Position numbers and translations under genes: made by a program. A stretch of DNA of 57,901 bases from NCBI GenBank assembly GCA_016930595.1, contig JAFGGJ010000061.1, positions 1 through 57,901 of the forward strand, in the 5' to 3' direction. The notes beneath the pieces are model-generated. The model was given only the letters and a program-made list of their open reading frames with translations, made no database searches and was not told where the DNA came from. The stretch is from Planctomycetota bacterium (lineage in GTDB: Bacteria; Planctomycetota; SZUA-567; JAFGGJ01). Shown piece by piece: positions 36,005-43,663 of this stretch; position 1 is the stretch's first letter; every line of letters begins with the position of its first letter.

Positions 36005-37975
36005 GTGGCCAGTCGTGTTCTGACGATAATGATCACGGACATCAAGGGGTTCACCGAACGTACGTCGCAGACGTCCCGCGAAGAGATGCGCTCGCTCCTG
36101 GAGGAACATGAAGCCCTGCTGCTGCCGATGGTGGCCAAGTTCCGCGGTACGCTCGTCAAGAACATAGGCGATTCGTTCCTGGTGACGTTCGAATCCCCCA
36201 CCAACGCCATCCTGTGCGCGATCATGATGCAGGACAAGCTGCACTCCTTCAACGAGGACAAGCAGAATGGCGAGCGCATCCAGGTGCGCATAGCGCTCTC
36301 GTCGGGCGAAGTGGAAGTCCGCGAGGGGGACGTTTTCGGCGAATGCGTGAACATAGCTGCCCGCATCGAAGGGATAATGGAGGCCTCGGAGATATATTTT
36401 ACGGAAGCGGTCTATCTTTCGATGAACAAGGCGGAAGTGCCTTCCAGCGAAGTGGGCGAATTCAGGCTGAAGGGCATCCCTGAACAGATACGCGTCTACC
36501 GGGTGATACAGGACAGGAATTCGGACAGGTACCTCCAGCTCCTGGACAGGCTGAAGACCAGCAAGTTCGAAGACGTCGCGGTGCCTTCGGCGGGCAACGG
36601 GCTGCAGCCGGTGCGTCATCGGGCGGGCTCGAAGCTGATCCTGATGATGCTTGTCGTACTGGCTCTTTTCACCGGGACTCTTGTGCTCATCGTTCCGACG
36701 CTGAAAGGCACACGTATCAGGAAAGGGCGCAAGTCTGTGGCCGAAGCGGTGGAAGCGGGCGATTTCGGACTGGCTCTGGCCCGTGCGGACAAGATGATGC
36801 AGGAGTTCCCGGAAGAAAAGGCCTCTCACGACGCCGTGATGATCGTGGTGGCGGCGGAAGTCGACAAGCTGCTGTCGGCGGACAAGTTCGAAGAAGCCCT
36901 GGAGCTCATCGATGGACGTGGTGGGGAAAGGCCCTACCTGGACCTGTCGGGGCTCCGGAAAAAGGTCCTGTTCGCGTACGGCGCGGCGTATTCGGCGAAA
37001 GCCAACTACCGTGTTTCCGGCGCGGTCTACAGGGAACTGTTCGACAAGTACCCGGGAGATATCGAAGTCTACCGTGAAATCGCCACGCGCCACGGGTTCG
37101 GGTACGAGGGCGGGCCGACTTCGTACGCCACGCTCGCGGCCTACCGCATAGCCGAACACTCCCAGGGCCCTCTGGACACCCTCGCCGGCGACCTGCTGGT
37201 CTACAGACTGAAAGACAACGGGCCCTACGGGGAAGACATCCTCACGGTGAGGAAATGGCTCATCGAACGGTATCCTCCGGCAGCGGACAAGGTGAGGGAT
37301 TTCCTGGGCGAAGACGACTACGAAGCCCGCATGAACGCCTTCTACCTGCTGAAAGAAGCGGGGAAGATCTCGCCCGAAGAAGAGTTCCGCCATCATCTCC
37401 GCAGCCTGCTTGAGTTGACCAGTTCGTACGCTAAGGCCGGGAAAGAATCGGTTGAATATTTCCGGGAAGCGCTGAAGGACGCCGCGTGGAGGGACCGAAA
37501 GCAGGCGATGGCCATTAAGCATTTTGATGACGTGAAGTGTTTTCACGGATGGAGCAGCTATCAGGAAGAAGTCTCCGGCGTGCTGGCGGAGGCGTTCCTT
37601 GAAGAAACCGAGCCCCTCATGCTGAAATGGGCCGCCACGGATGATTCCTACGAGCGTGCCAACGCCTTCAGGTTCCTGCGCGACGCGGGTCGTCTCGACA
37701 GGATAGACCTCTGGGCGTTCCACGCCAAAACGCTGACCAACTACCATGTCGTCTACACGCCGGCACACATGCAGGACGCGGTGAACTTTTTTGCAGGGCA
37801 GGTTTTTACGGAGCGATCCGCCGACGCGATGGCCGCGCTGGAAGCTGGCAAGAAATACGTCATAGGTGAGATCGAAGCGTACCTGAAGGACGGACTGAAG
37901 TCGCAGGCCGAGAGCGCTAACCGTGGCCTGCTGATGATCGAAAAAGCGCTGGCGGCATTCGACGCCCTCCATTGA
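36005..37975 (+). CDS. Class III adenylate cyclase with transmembrane segment and helical C-terminal domain
   Basis: The 656-residue protein starts at GTG 36005, preceded by GGGAGG. The catalytic domain (residues ~5-175) retains the metal aspartates D12 (MITDIKGFTERT) and D56 (KNIGDSFLVTF), the adenine-selecting pair K52/D109, and the transition-state pair N116/R120 (VNIAAR), so it should be active and specific for ATP. A hydrophobic helix follows at ~212-235 (LILMMLVVLALFTGTLVLIV), then ~420 residues of helical repeats resembling TPR/HEAT. The C-terminal part would lie outside the cytoplasm if the cyclase is inside. It probably makes cAMP in response to an extracytoplasmic cue, which is inferred. 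Confidence 0.85.
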   Translation: MASRVLTIMITDIKGFTERTSQTSREEMRSLLEEHEALLLPMVAKFRGTLVKNIGDSFLVTFESPTNAILCAIMMQDKLHSFNEDKQNGERIQVRIALSSGEVEVREGDVFGECVNIAARIEGIMEASEIYFTEAVYLSMNKAEVPSSEVGEFRLKGIPEQIRVYRVIQDRNSDRYLQLLDRLKTSKFEDVAVPSAGNGLQPVRHRAGSKLILMMLVVLALFTGTLVLIVPTLKGTRIRKGRKSVAEAVEAGDFGLALARADKMMQEFPEEKASHDAVMIVVAAEVDKLLSADKFEEALELIDGRGGERPYLDLSGLRKKVLFAYGAAYSAKANYRVSGAVYRELFDKYPGDIEVYREIATRHGFGYEGGPTSYATLAAYRIAEHSQGPLDTLAGDLLVYRLKDNGPYGEDILTVRKWLIERYPPAADKVRDFLGEDDYEARMNAFYLLKEAGKISPEEEFRHHLRSLLELTSSYAKAGKESVEYFREALKDAAWRDRKQAMAIKHFDDVKCFHGWSSYQEEVSGVLAEAFLEETEPLMLKWAATDDSYERANAFRFLRDAGRLDRIDLWAFHAKTLTNYHVVYTPAHMQDAVNFFAGQVFTERSADAMAALEAGKKYVIGEIEAYLKDGLKSQAESANRGLLMIEKALAAFDALH

Positions 37976-37985
37976 AGAGGTGCCT

Positions 37986-38003
37986 GCGGCGGCCGGCCGC
38001 CGC
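37986..38003. terminator. GC-rich palindrome between convergent genes, possible terminator
   Basis: A perfect 18-bp palindrome (GCGGCGGCC and its complement) lies between the cyclase gene and the convergent membrane-protein gene. It could form a 7-bp hairpin with a 4-nt loop. No T-run follows, so intrinsic termination is uncertain. Confidence 0.4.
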
Positions 38004-38015
38004 TACTCTGCTCTT

Positions 38016-39107
38016 CTAGGAAGCCAGCACGATTCCCAGCACGCGCCGTATCCAGGTCTTTTCGGTATCGCCCAGGTGCCCCCCGAATTTCATGACGCCG
38101 GTTTCCGCTAGGATAATCACCGGTCCGTAAGTATCACCTTTGCGCGGCACGACGATGTCTTCGACCCGTTCCGCCGGCGACGTCATGACCTTCCACCCCA
38201 GGAGCGTGCGCCGGCGCGTGGTCACCGATTCGGGCGAGGCTTCCACGACGGTTATGCCCAGCACGCCGTCCACGATGAAAAATAATCCCACGATAAACGG
38301 CACGAGTCCCAGCATGCCCGCTCCGAAAACCAGAGCGAATATCATGGCGGCGGCAGGCACGCCCGTGCCGGTGAGCACGGCGCAGGACAGGTAACCGCCC
38401 ATCGCCAGTCCCAATAGCAGCATGAACCCCCCGAATACGACCGGCTTCGCTCCCGGGGGCGGGATGACAAAAGTGACCCCCGCGCCTTCCACGGCGCAGG
38501 CCGAGCGCCTGTCAGGCAGGTCCGAAGGGATCTTGGGAGGACCTCCCTTCAGGTTCCTGAACCTGTCCTTGATGCTGACGTCCAGGTCTTCCGGCGCATA
38601 CCTTGCCGACCCGTCGATAAGATCCAGAAAGACGACGCGCGCCGAGCGAGCCACGCGCTTTGCGATCTGCCTCGCTTCGAATTCGTCGGATGCGGTCCTT
38701 ACACGCCATTCCTTTCCCCCGGGCAGTGTGATCTCAATGGGATAAGTGACGTATTCCTGCGCCGTGTACCCGTCTTCGGAACTCTGGGTTTTCACTTCCC
38801 TGGCGACCGAGATGGATTCCAGTTCGTCGAAGCCGCCGCGTTTCACGGTGAGCATGACGACAAAGCCGCGAAGCACTCGCCAGGTCTTTTTCGCTGTATC
38901 GAATTCGATGCGCGATCTGAAAGTAAGCAGGGCCGCCCCGGCGAGAGCAACGGCGATACCGGTCGCCAGCATCGCCGCCGTTCCATGACCCTGCGACTCG
39001 TTTAACGCAAAAAATATGAAAACCAGGCCCGTGCCCGCCAGGGGCGCACCCGCCACGTAAGGGAGTATCCTGTTCCTGGTGTATCCGAAAACACCTCCGC
39101 CGTCCAT
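38016..39107 (-). CDS. Integral membrane protein of unknown function
   Basis: The 363-residue protein has two N-terminal transmembrane helices (~15-35 and ~42-62: AGTGLVFIFFAL, ATGIAVALAGAALLTF), a soluble region (~65-205) and two or three further helices (~215-285: FGGFMLLLGLAMGGYLSC, FVIGLFFIVDGVLGI-like). A final soluble domain of ~75 residues follows. The soluble regions look PH-like (small beta-rich), but I recognise no family. The start codon is preceded by GGAG. It converges with the cyclase gene. Confidence 0.65.
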   Translation of the reverse strand: MDGGGVFGYTRNRILPYVAGAPLAGTGLVFIFFALNESQGHGTAAMLATGIAVALAGAALLTFRSRIEFDTAKKTWRVLRGFVVMLTVKRGGFDELESISVAREVKTQSSEDGYTAQEYVTYPIEITLPGGKEWRVRTASDEFEARQIAKRVARSARVVFLDLIDGSARYAPEDLDVSIKDRFRNLKGGPPKIPSDLPDRRSACAVEGAGVTFVIPPPGAKPVVFGGFMLLLGLAMGGYLSCAVLTGTGVPAAAMIFALVFGAGMLGLVPFIVGLFFIVDGVLGITVVEASPESVTTRRRTLLGWKVMTSPAERVEDIVVPRKGDTYGPVIILAETGVMKFGGHLGDTEKTWIRRVLGIVLAS

Positions 39108-39140
39108 CCCGTGTTCTCCGTACTCGATGGATTGCAGGCA

Positions 39141-39168
39141 ATGATAGCAAGGTACGGCCCCTGTTCAA
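39141..39168 (-). promoter_or_regulatory. Promoter for the membrane protein at 38016-39107
   Basis: Minus-strand TTGAAC (39163-39168), 16-bp spacer, TATCAT (39141-39146), ~34 bp before the start codon. Confidence 0.5.
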
Positions 39169-39194
39169 ACCACCTTGCCGGCAACGCCGCGCTT

Positions 39195-40346
39195 TCAGCA
39201 CGCGCCGCCCGCGGCAGGGCGTTCATCTAACCATGCCGACCACCCCGGATCGCCGCTCAGTGCAGCCATGATATCCCGCGCTGCCCGGTCGGATTGCCGG
39301 GGAGCGTCATCGGCTGAATAGTCCACGGGGGCAATATCGAAATGCAGCTTCGCGGCCAGGTTGTTAATGGCGTAAGACCTGAGCCGGAGGTTGGATTCGT
39401 ACAGGCCGGCGATGGCGAACGGGATCATGTCGTGCGCCTGCGTGGCGTCCGCATATGCGGTGAGTATCTCGGTTCCGCTGTCGTCCAGCGGCGCCATGCC
39501 GGAAGCGGAAATGTTTTCATCGACGGCTTCCGGCGAGTTGGCGGCAGGCACGCACGTGGCAACCGAAAGGTTGTCCAGCACGAACCTGTGCGCCAGCCGT
39601 CCGATCGGAACGTCGGCATCTATGCCGAGATCGCGGCACCGGCGGCCAAGGTTCCGCAGGCAGGTAACGGGCAGGCCGTATATCCGCCACACCAGTGTTT
39701 TCATGGCGATAAATGCAAGGTCGCGTTCTCTGGCAGCCGGCAGCAGGGCGGCTTCCGCCTGGCGGTTGGCGAAGTTATACGGAGCCATGACGGCGTCGAA
39801 GCAGTCGAAAGCCTCAATGATCCGGGCTCCGTAGTCGGGATCATGGCATGAGAAGCCGAGATACCTGAATTTGCCCTGGTCGCGCAGGGTCAGCAGTTCC
39901 GTGACGGCGTCTTCCAGCAGCGAACGTCCGTTTTCCAGCGGTCCATCGAAATCCAGCGCTCCCAGCATGAACTGGTCCATATCGTCGAAGCCGAACTCTT
40001 CAAGGCGGGATTCGACCTCCCTGCGGGCATATTCTTTAGGAGGGTGCTTTTCGCGGAACATGTTCTTGAAGAAATCGACGCGCATGCCCGACACGAAAAG
40101 ACCGTCGCGCTTCCCAAGTATCCGCAGCGATTCGCCCAGCGATTCAATCTCGCATCCGTACGTTGTGTCGAAGTAAATGACACCGCTGTCGATTGCCCGG
40201 CCGACCACGGCGGCACGGACCTGCGGGCTGTCGAAATACCTGGCCGTGGTGTCGGAACCGCTGCCGTACTCCACGCCTTCCCGGTGGCCGCCAAGGCCTA
40301 TTTCGGATACCAGAAAGCCGCTCTTCCCATAATCGCGGTATTCCAT
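39195..40346 (-). CDS. Aldo/keto reductase family protein
   Basis: The 383-residue protein opens with EYRDYGKSGFLVSEIGLGG, the standard AKR N-terminus, followed by IDSGVIYFDTTYGCEIESLGESL (in part), FVSGMRVDFF, and the helix pattern FGFDDMDQFMLGALD. The catalytic Tyr of the tetrad appears in the DTTYG segment, where many AKRs have DTA/S-x-x-Y-G. It is longer than the usual ~320 residues because of a C-terminal helical extension. AKRs reduce carbonyls with NADPH. The substrate is unknown. No clear promoter was seen, but the start follows AAAGGCGG. Confidence 0.85.
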   Translation of the reverse strand: MEYRDYGKSGFLVSEIGLGGHREGVEYGSGSDTTARYFDSPQVRAAVVGRAIDSGVIYFDTTYGCEIESLGESLRILGKRDGLFVSGMRVDFFKNMFREKHPPKEYARREVESRLEEFGFDDMDQFMLGALDFDGPLENGRSLLEDAVTELLTLRDQGKFRYLGFSCHDPDYGARIIEAFDCFDAVMAPYNFANRQAEAALLPAARERDLAFIAMKTLVWRIYGLPVTCLRNLGRRCRDLGIDADVPIGRLAHRFVLDNLSVATCVPAANSPEAVDENISASGMAPLDDSGTEILTAYADATQAHDMIPFAIAGLYESNLRLRSYAINNLAAKLHFDIAPVDYSADDAPRQSDRAARDIMAALSGDPGWSAWLDERPAAGGAC

Positions 40347-40452
40347 GTCCGCCTTTCACGAAGATGTCGCGGTGAAGTTCCGGTATCTGCGGATGTCCGC
40401 CGTGGGGTGAAAAAGCCGTTGCCCATGCCGAAGGGGCGGGTGGGATACGAGT

Positions 40453-41121
40453 TCAGGGCCGGGCTTCCCTGGGACGGCGGGTCCGGAACGAAGTACGCAT
40501 TTCCTCAAGGGCCTTCGCCACCTCGTCCTGAACGGCCTTGTCGATAGCTTCCCGTACCGCCTGTTCGTTCACCTGCACGTTCGCCGCCGGCGCGGAAGAA
40601 CTCTTCTTGGCAAGTTCGCTGACACGAGAGTCCAGGGAGTCCAGGCGTGTGGCCAGATCCTTCACTTCCTTGGCCGCGGGAGCGCTCTGCGCCGTATCGG
40701 CCGCGGCGGATGCCGCAGGCTGTTCGGCCGCCGCTTCGGCGATTTCCTTCACTTCGGTGATGTCGTTCCTCAGGGCGGCTATGTCCCTCTTCAGTCCTTC
40801 CAGGTCCGTGGCCGTCACGGACTGTTGCGTGGATTTCATCGCTTCCACGTCGGTACGGAGCAGGGACACGCTTTTCTGCACGCCGTCAAGGAGTTTGGAC
40901 CACAGTTCCAGGTCGGATTCCAGCGTCTTCGTCCGGCGCGACAACGCCCCCGTACTGCTCGATATTTCCGCCTGATGCTTGTCCATGGCCGAACGGTTCG
41001 ATCCGGCATAGTATTCCAGGGCGCCCAACCTGCTCGAAACGCTCCAGACCCCGAACGTCAGGATGATGGTCAACAGTGCCAGGGCGACCAGGATGTAGAT
41101 GACGACGGGAGATTGCTTCAT
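40453..41121 (-). CDS. Membrane-anchored coiled-coil protein
   Basis: The 222-residue protein has one N-terminal transmembrane helix (VVIYILVALALLTIILTFGVW, residues ~5-26 in part), then predicted coiled coil (SRRTKTLESDLELWSKLLDG, DLEGLKRDIAALRNDITEVK), an Ala-rich linker (~135-155), a second coiled coil (ATRLDSLDSRVSELAKK) and an Arg-rich tail. It probably protrudes into the periplasm as a structural or adaptor protein. GGAGGTGAATA precedes the ATG. I recognise no family. Confidence 0.65.
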   Translation of the reverse strand: MKQSPVVIYILVALALLTIILTFGVWSVSSRLGALEYYAGSNRSAMDKHQAEISSSTGALSRRTKTLESDLELWSKLLDGVQKSVSLLRTDVEAMKSTQQSVTATDLEGLKRDIAALRNDITEVKEIAEAAAEQPAASAAADTAQSAPAAKEVKDLATRLDSLDSRVSELAKKSSSAPAANVQVNEQAVREAIDKAVQDEVAKALEEMRTSFRTRRPREARP

Positions 41122-41344
41122 TATTCACCTCCATAACGGCGCACAGAGACACGCCCGCACGGGCATCCCGGCCCGGCCGGTCCCAGGGGAAAGCGGTTCC
41201 CTCCTGTCAGAAACCGGTTCGTCCAGGACAGGTCACAGACGAAAAAGAACGGGCTCGGACGGAAACACGCGGATAAACGCTTGCCGGACCGCTTACGATG
41301 ATATGCTTTGACGGGTCGGCAGACATGCGGCAGGGCCAGCAGAC

Positions 41345-42583
41345 ATGAAAAAGACCACCGCCAACATCTTGTGCAACGCCTTCGGCGAAGGCCTGTGGGG
41401 CATAGGCATGAACCTTGCCCCGGCTCTTACGGTCCTGGCGTTCGTCATAACCCGCCTGGGCGGCAGCAAGCTTGAAGTCGGCCTCCTGTCGGCAGCGGCG
41501 GCCGCCGGGTATCTCTTCCCTCAGATAATAGGATCCCTGTTTCTGCAGAGCGGTGCTGGCCGCAAGTGGTTCCTCATAAAATACCACTTCTTCGTGATGA
41601 TGCCGCCGTGGGCGCTGATGGGTGCGGTGATACTGCTGTTTGGCGAGAATCGTCCCGTCGCCGCCAGGATCGCACTGCCGGTCCTTTACGGCCTGTTCAT
41701 AATGTCGATGGGGCTGATAATCCCCATCTGGGTGGACTGGCTGGCCGGCATTTTCAGAAAACACCTGCGCGGATCGGCCTATGGCTGGTCCACGCTGGCT
41801 TCGGCGCTCGGAGGCACGGTGGCGGCCCCGATGGCCGCCCTGATTTCCGCCCGGCTGTCGTATCCGTGGAATTACGCGACGCTGTTTTTCATCGGGATAG
41901 GGTTCTTTTCCGCCAGCATGGTGGTTTTCATGTTCATAAGGGACGACGACGCCGAGCCGGGACCTCCGCGCATGTCTAGGAGCGAAATATTCACCCGTTT
42001 CAGAATATCGCTTGGCGAGCCCAACTTCCGCCGTTACCTGCTGGCCAGGCTCCTGCTGAGCGCCGGCAGCGGCCCCGTGGTTTTTCTGGCGGTTTATTAC
42101 AAGTCGTCCGAAGGCGGTGGCGTGGCCGAAAAGACCGCGATCACGCTCAGCGCCATAGTCTGGATCGCCCAGGCCCTCACCGGCCTGGGCCTCGGCAGGC
42201 TCGGCGACAGGCTCGGACACCGCCTCGGCGCCGCCGTGGGGGCCGGCAGCCAGCTGGCGGGCCTGGCGGTCGCGCTGCTTGTTCCGGGACCCGCCGGGTG
42301 CGCTATCGTCTTCGCCTGCATAGGTATGGGGATTGCCAGCACGTGGGTGTCGCACCAGAACCTGCTGCTCGAAACCTGCCCCCACGACAGCCGCACCGCT
42401 CACATCACCATCACCAATCTCGTGCTCGCACCGGTAACCACCATGATCCCCCTCGCCACCGGCAAGGCCATGGAAATCTGGGGTGCTCATGCAACCTTTG
42501 CCGCGTGCCTTGTACCCACGGTTCTGGGTCTGCTGTGGCTGCTGCTTGTGGTCAGGGAACCCAGGACGCTCCCCATGTCCTGA
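41345..42583 (+). CDS. Major facilitator superfamily transporter
   Basis: The 412-residue protein has about twelve transmembrane helices, a central charged loop (~205-225: RDDDAEPGPPRMSRSEIF), and typical MFS turns (GLGRLGDRLGHRLGAA between helices 8 and 9). The N-terminus (AFGEGLWGIGMNLAPALTVL) resembles MFS proteins found near glycan-utilisation genes in PVC bacteria. The substrate is unknown. The ribosome site before the ATG is weak. An alpha/beta hydrolase gene follows 78 bp downstream with its own promoter. Confidence 0.8.
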   Translation: MKKTTANILCNAFGEGLWGIGMNLAPALTVLAFVITRLGGSKLEVGLLSAAAAAGYLFPQIIGSLFLQSGAGRKWFLIKYHFFVMMPPWALMGAVILLFGENRPVAARIALPVLYGLFIMSMGLIIPIWVDWLAGIFRKHLRGSAYGWSTLASALGGTVAAPMAALISARLSYPWNYATLFFIGIGFFSASMVVFMFIRDDDAEPGPPRMSRSEIFTRFRISLGEPNFRRYLLARLLLSAGSGPVVFLAVYYKSSEGGGVAEKTAITLSAIVWIAQALTGLGLGRLGDRLGHRLGAAVGAGSQLAGLAVALLVPGPAGCAIVFACIGMGIASTWVSHQNLLLETCPHDSRTAHITITNLVLAPVTTMIPLATGKAMEIWGAHATFAACLVPTVLGLLWLLLVVREPRTLPMS

Positions 42584-42600
42584 AACTGCCCGGGACCTGA

Positions 42601-42628
42601 TTGCTAAGGCCGCGGCGGGCGTTAGAAT
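42601..42628 (+). promoter_or_regulatory. Promoter for the alpha/beta hydrolase
   Basis: TTGCTA (42601-42606), 16-bp spacer, TAGAAT (42623-42628), ~34 bp before the GTG start at 42662. Confidence 0.5.
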
Positions 42629-42661
42629 ATTCCTTGCCGTCTCAGCAGTGCCGGAGGAACC

Positions 42662-43489
42662 GTGCCTGACGTTGCCGTTATACCGTACAAGAAAACCAGC
42701 GAAGCCGTCCTCAACCTGCATGTTATGAAACCGGAATCCCCAAGGGGAGGAAATCCGCCTCCGGTGATCCTTTTCTTCTTCTGCGGCGGCTGGCACGGTT
42801 GGAACCCGCTGAAATTTTTCCCGCAGAGCGAATACCTCGCGTCCCTGGGCATGACTGCAATTTCCGTCGAGGTCAGGGTTGAGCCGAGGCATGGGACCAC
42901 TCCTTTCGATTGTGTCGTGGACGCCAAGTCGTCTGTAAGATGGGTCCGGCGCCATGCCGGCGAACTCGGTATCGATCCCGACAGGATTGTTACCGGCGGT
43001 GGATCGGCCGGGGGCCACGTCGCGGCCTGCTGCGGCGTTATCGACGGCCCCGACGAGCCGGGCGAAGACTTTTCAATCAGTTCCCGCTCCAATGCCATGG
43101 TCCTCTTCAACCCCGTCGTCGACCTGTTGTCGCTGGAACGGAGGATCGATCGCTTCGGCGGCAGCGAGCGTGCAGCGAGGGTGTCTCCGCTGCAGCACGT
43201 CGCTCCGGGTCTCCCACAGGCTCTCGTCATGCACGGAACCGACGACGAAGTCGTGGATATCGAACAGGTCTACAGGTTCCAGGCCGCCATGCGCAAAGCC
43301 GGCAACCGCTGCGATCTGCGTGTCTACAAGGGCGAAGGCCACGGCTTCTTTAATTGGTTTGATGGCAACAATCCGATGTTCTACAATACGCTGCGCGATA
43401 CGCATGAATTCCTGGCTTCCATCGGGTTTCTCCAGGGTCCGCCGTCCGTAGATGATTTTCCTTTCTCGACTCCGCCCCAGTCCTGCTGA
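42662..43489 (+). CDS. Alpha/beta hydrolase (HSL/BD-FAE-like esterase)
   Basis: The 275-residue protein shows the hydrolase fold with oxyanion-hole region FFFCGGWHGW, the nucleophile elbow GGGSAGGH, a catalytic Asp in HGTDDEVVD and the His in GEGHGFF. The pattern fits the BD-FAE/hormone-sensitive-lipase-like esterases that often deacetylate sugars or xylan. The GTG start follows GGAGGAACC. No signal peptide is present. It lies between an MFS transporter and a secreted DUF4091-like lipoprotein, consistent with a glycan-ester-processing role. Substrate not established. Confidence 0.8.
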   Translation: MPDVAVIPYKKTSEAVLNLHVMKPESPRGGNPPPVILFFFCGGWHGWNPLKFFPQSEYLASLGMTAISVEVRVEPRHGTTPFDCVVDAKSSVRWVRRHAGELGIDPDRIVTGGGSAGGHVAACCGVIDGPDEPGEDFSISSRSNAMVLFNPVVDLLSLERRIDRFGGSERAARVSPLQHVAPGLPQALVMHGTDDEVVDIEQVYRFQAAMRKAGNRCDLRVYKGEGHGFFNWFDGNNPMFYNTLRDTHEFLASIGFLQGPPSVDDFPFSTPPQSC

Positions 43490-43663
43490 AAGAACCCCTG
43501 CCGGAGCCGCATTCCCAGGTACGCTGCTGGTTGAAACATGGGCCGTTTGCCGGCCGCGTTGATTTGCCATCGCTCCCGCCGGCTATAGAATGGCGGCATG
43601 ACTCGGGAAAGCCTGATGGGACAATCGGTCCCGTGGCGGGCCGGATACGGAGGGAGAGAATCC

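Noticed and set aside
35909..37972. 687-codon minus-strand frame
   Set aside because: Antisense to the adenylate cyclase, whose catalytic residues and promoter are clear.
41207..43018. 603-codon minus-strand frame
   Set aside because: Antisense to the MFS transporter and hydrolase; no motif.
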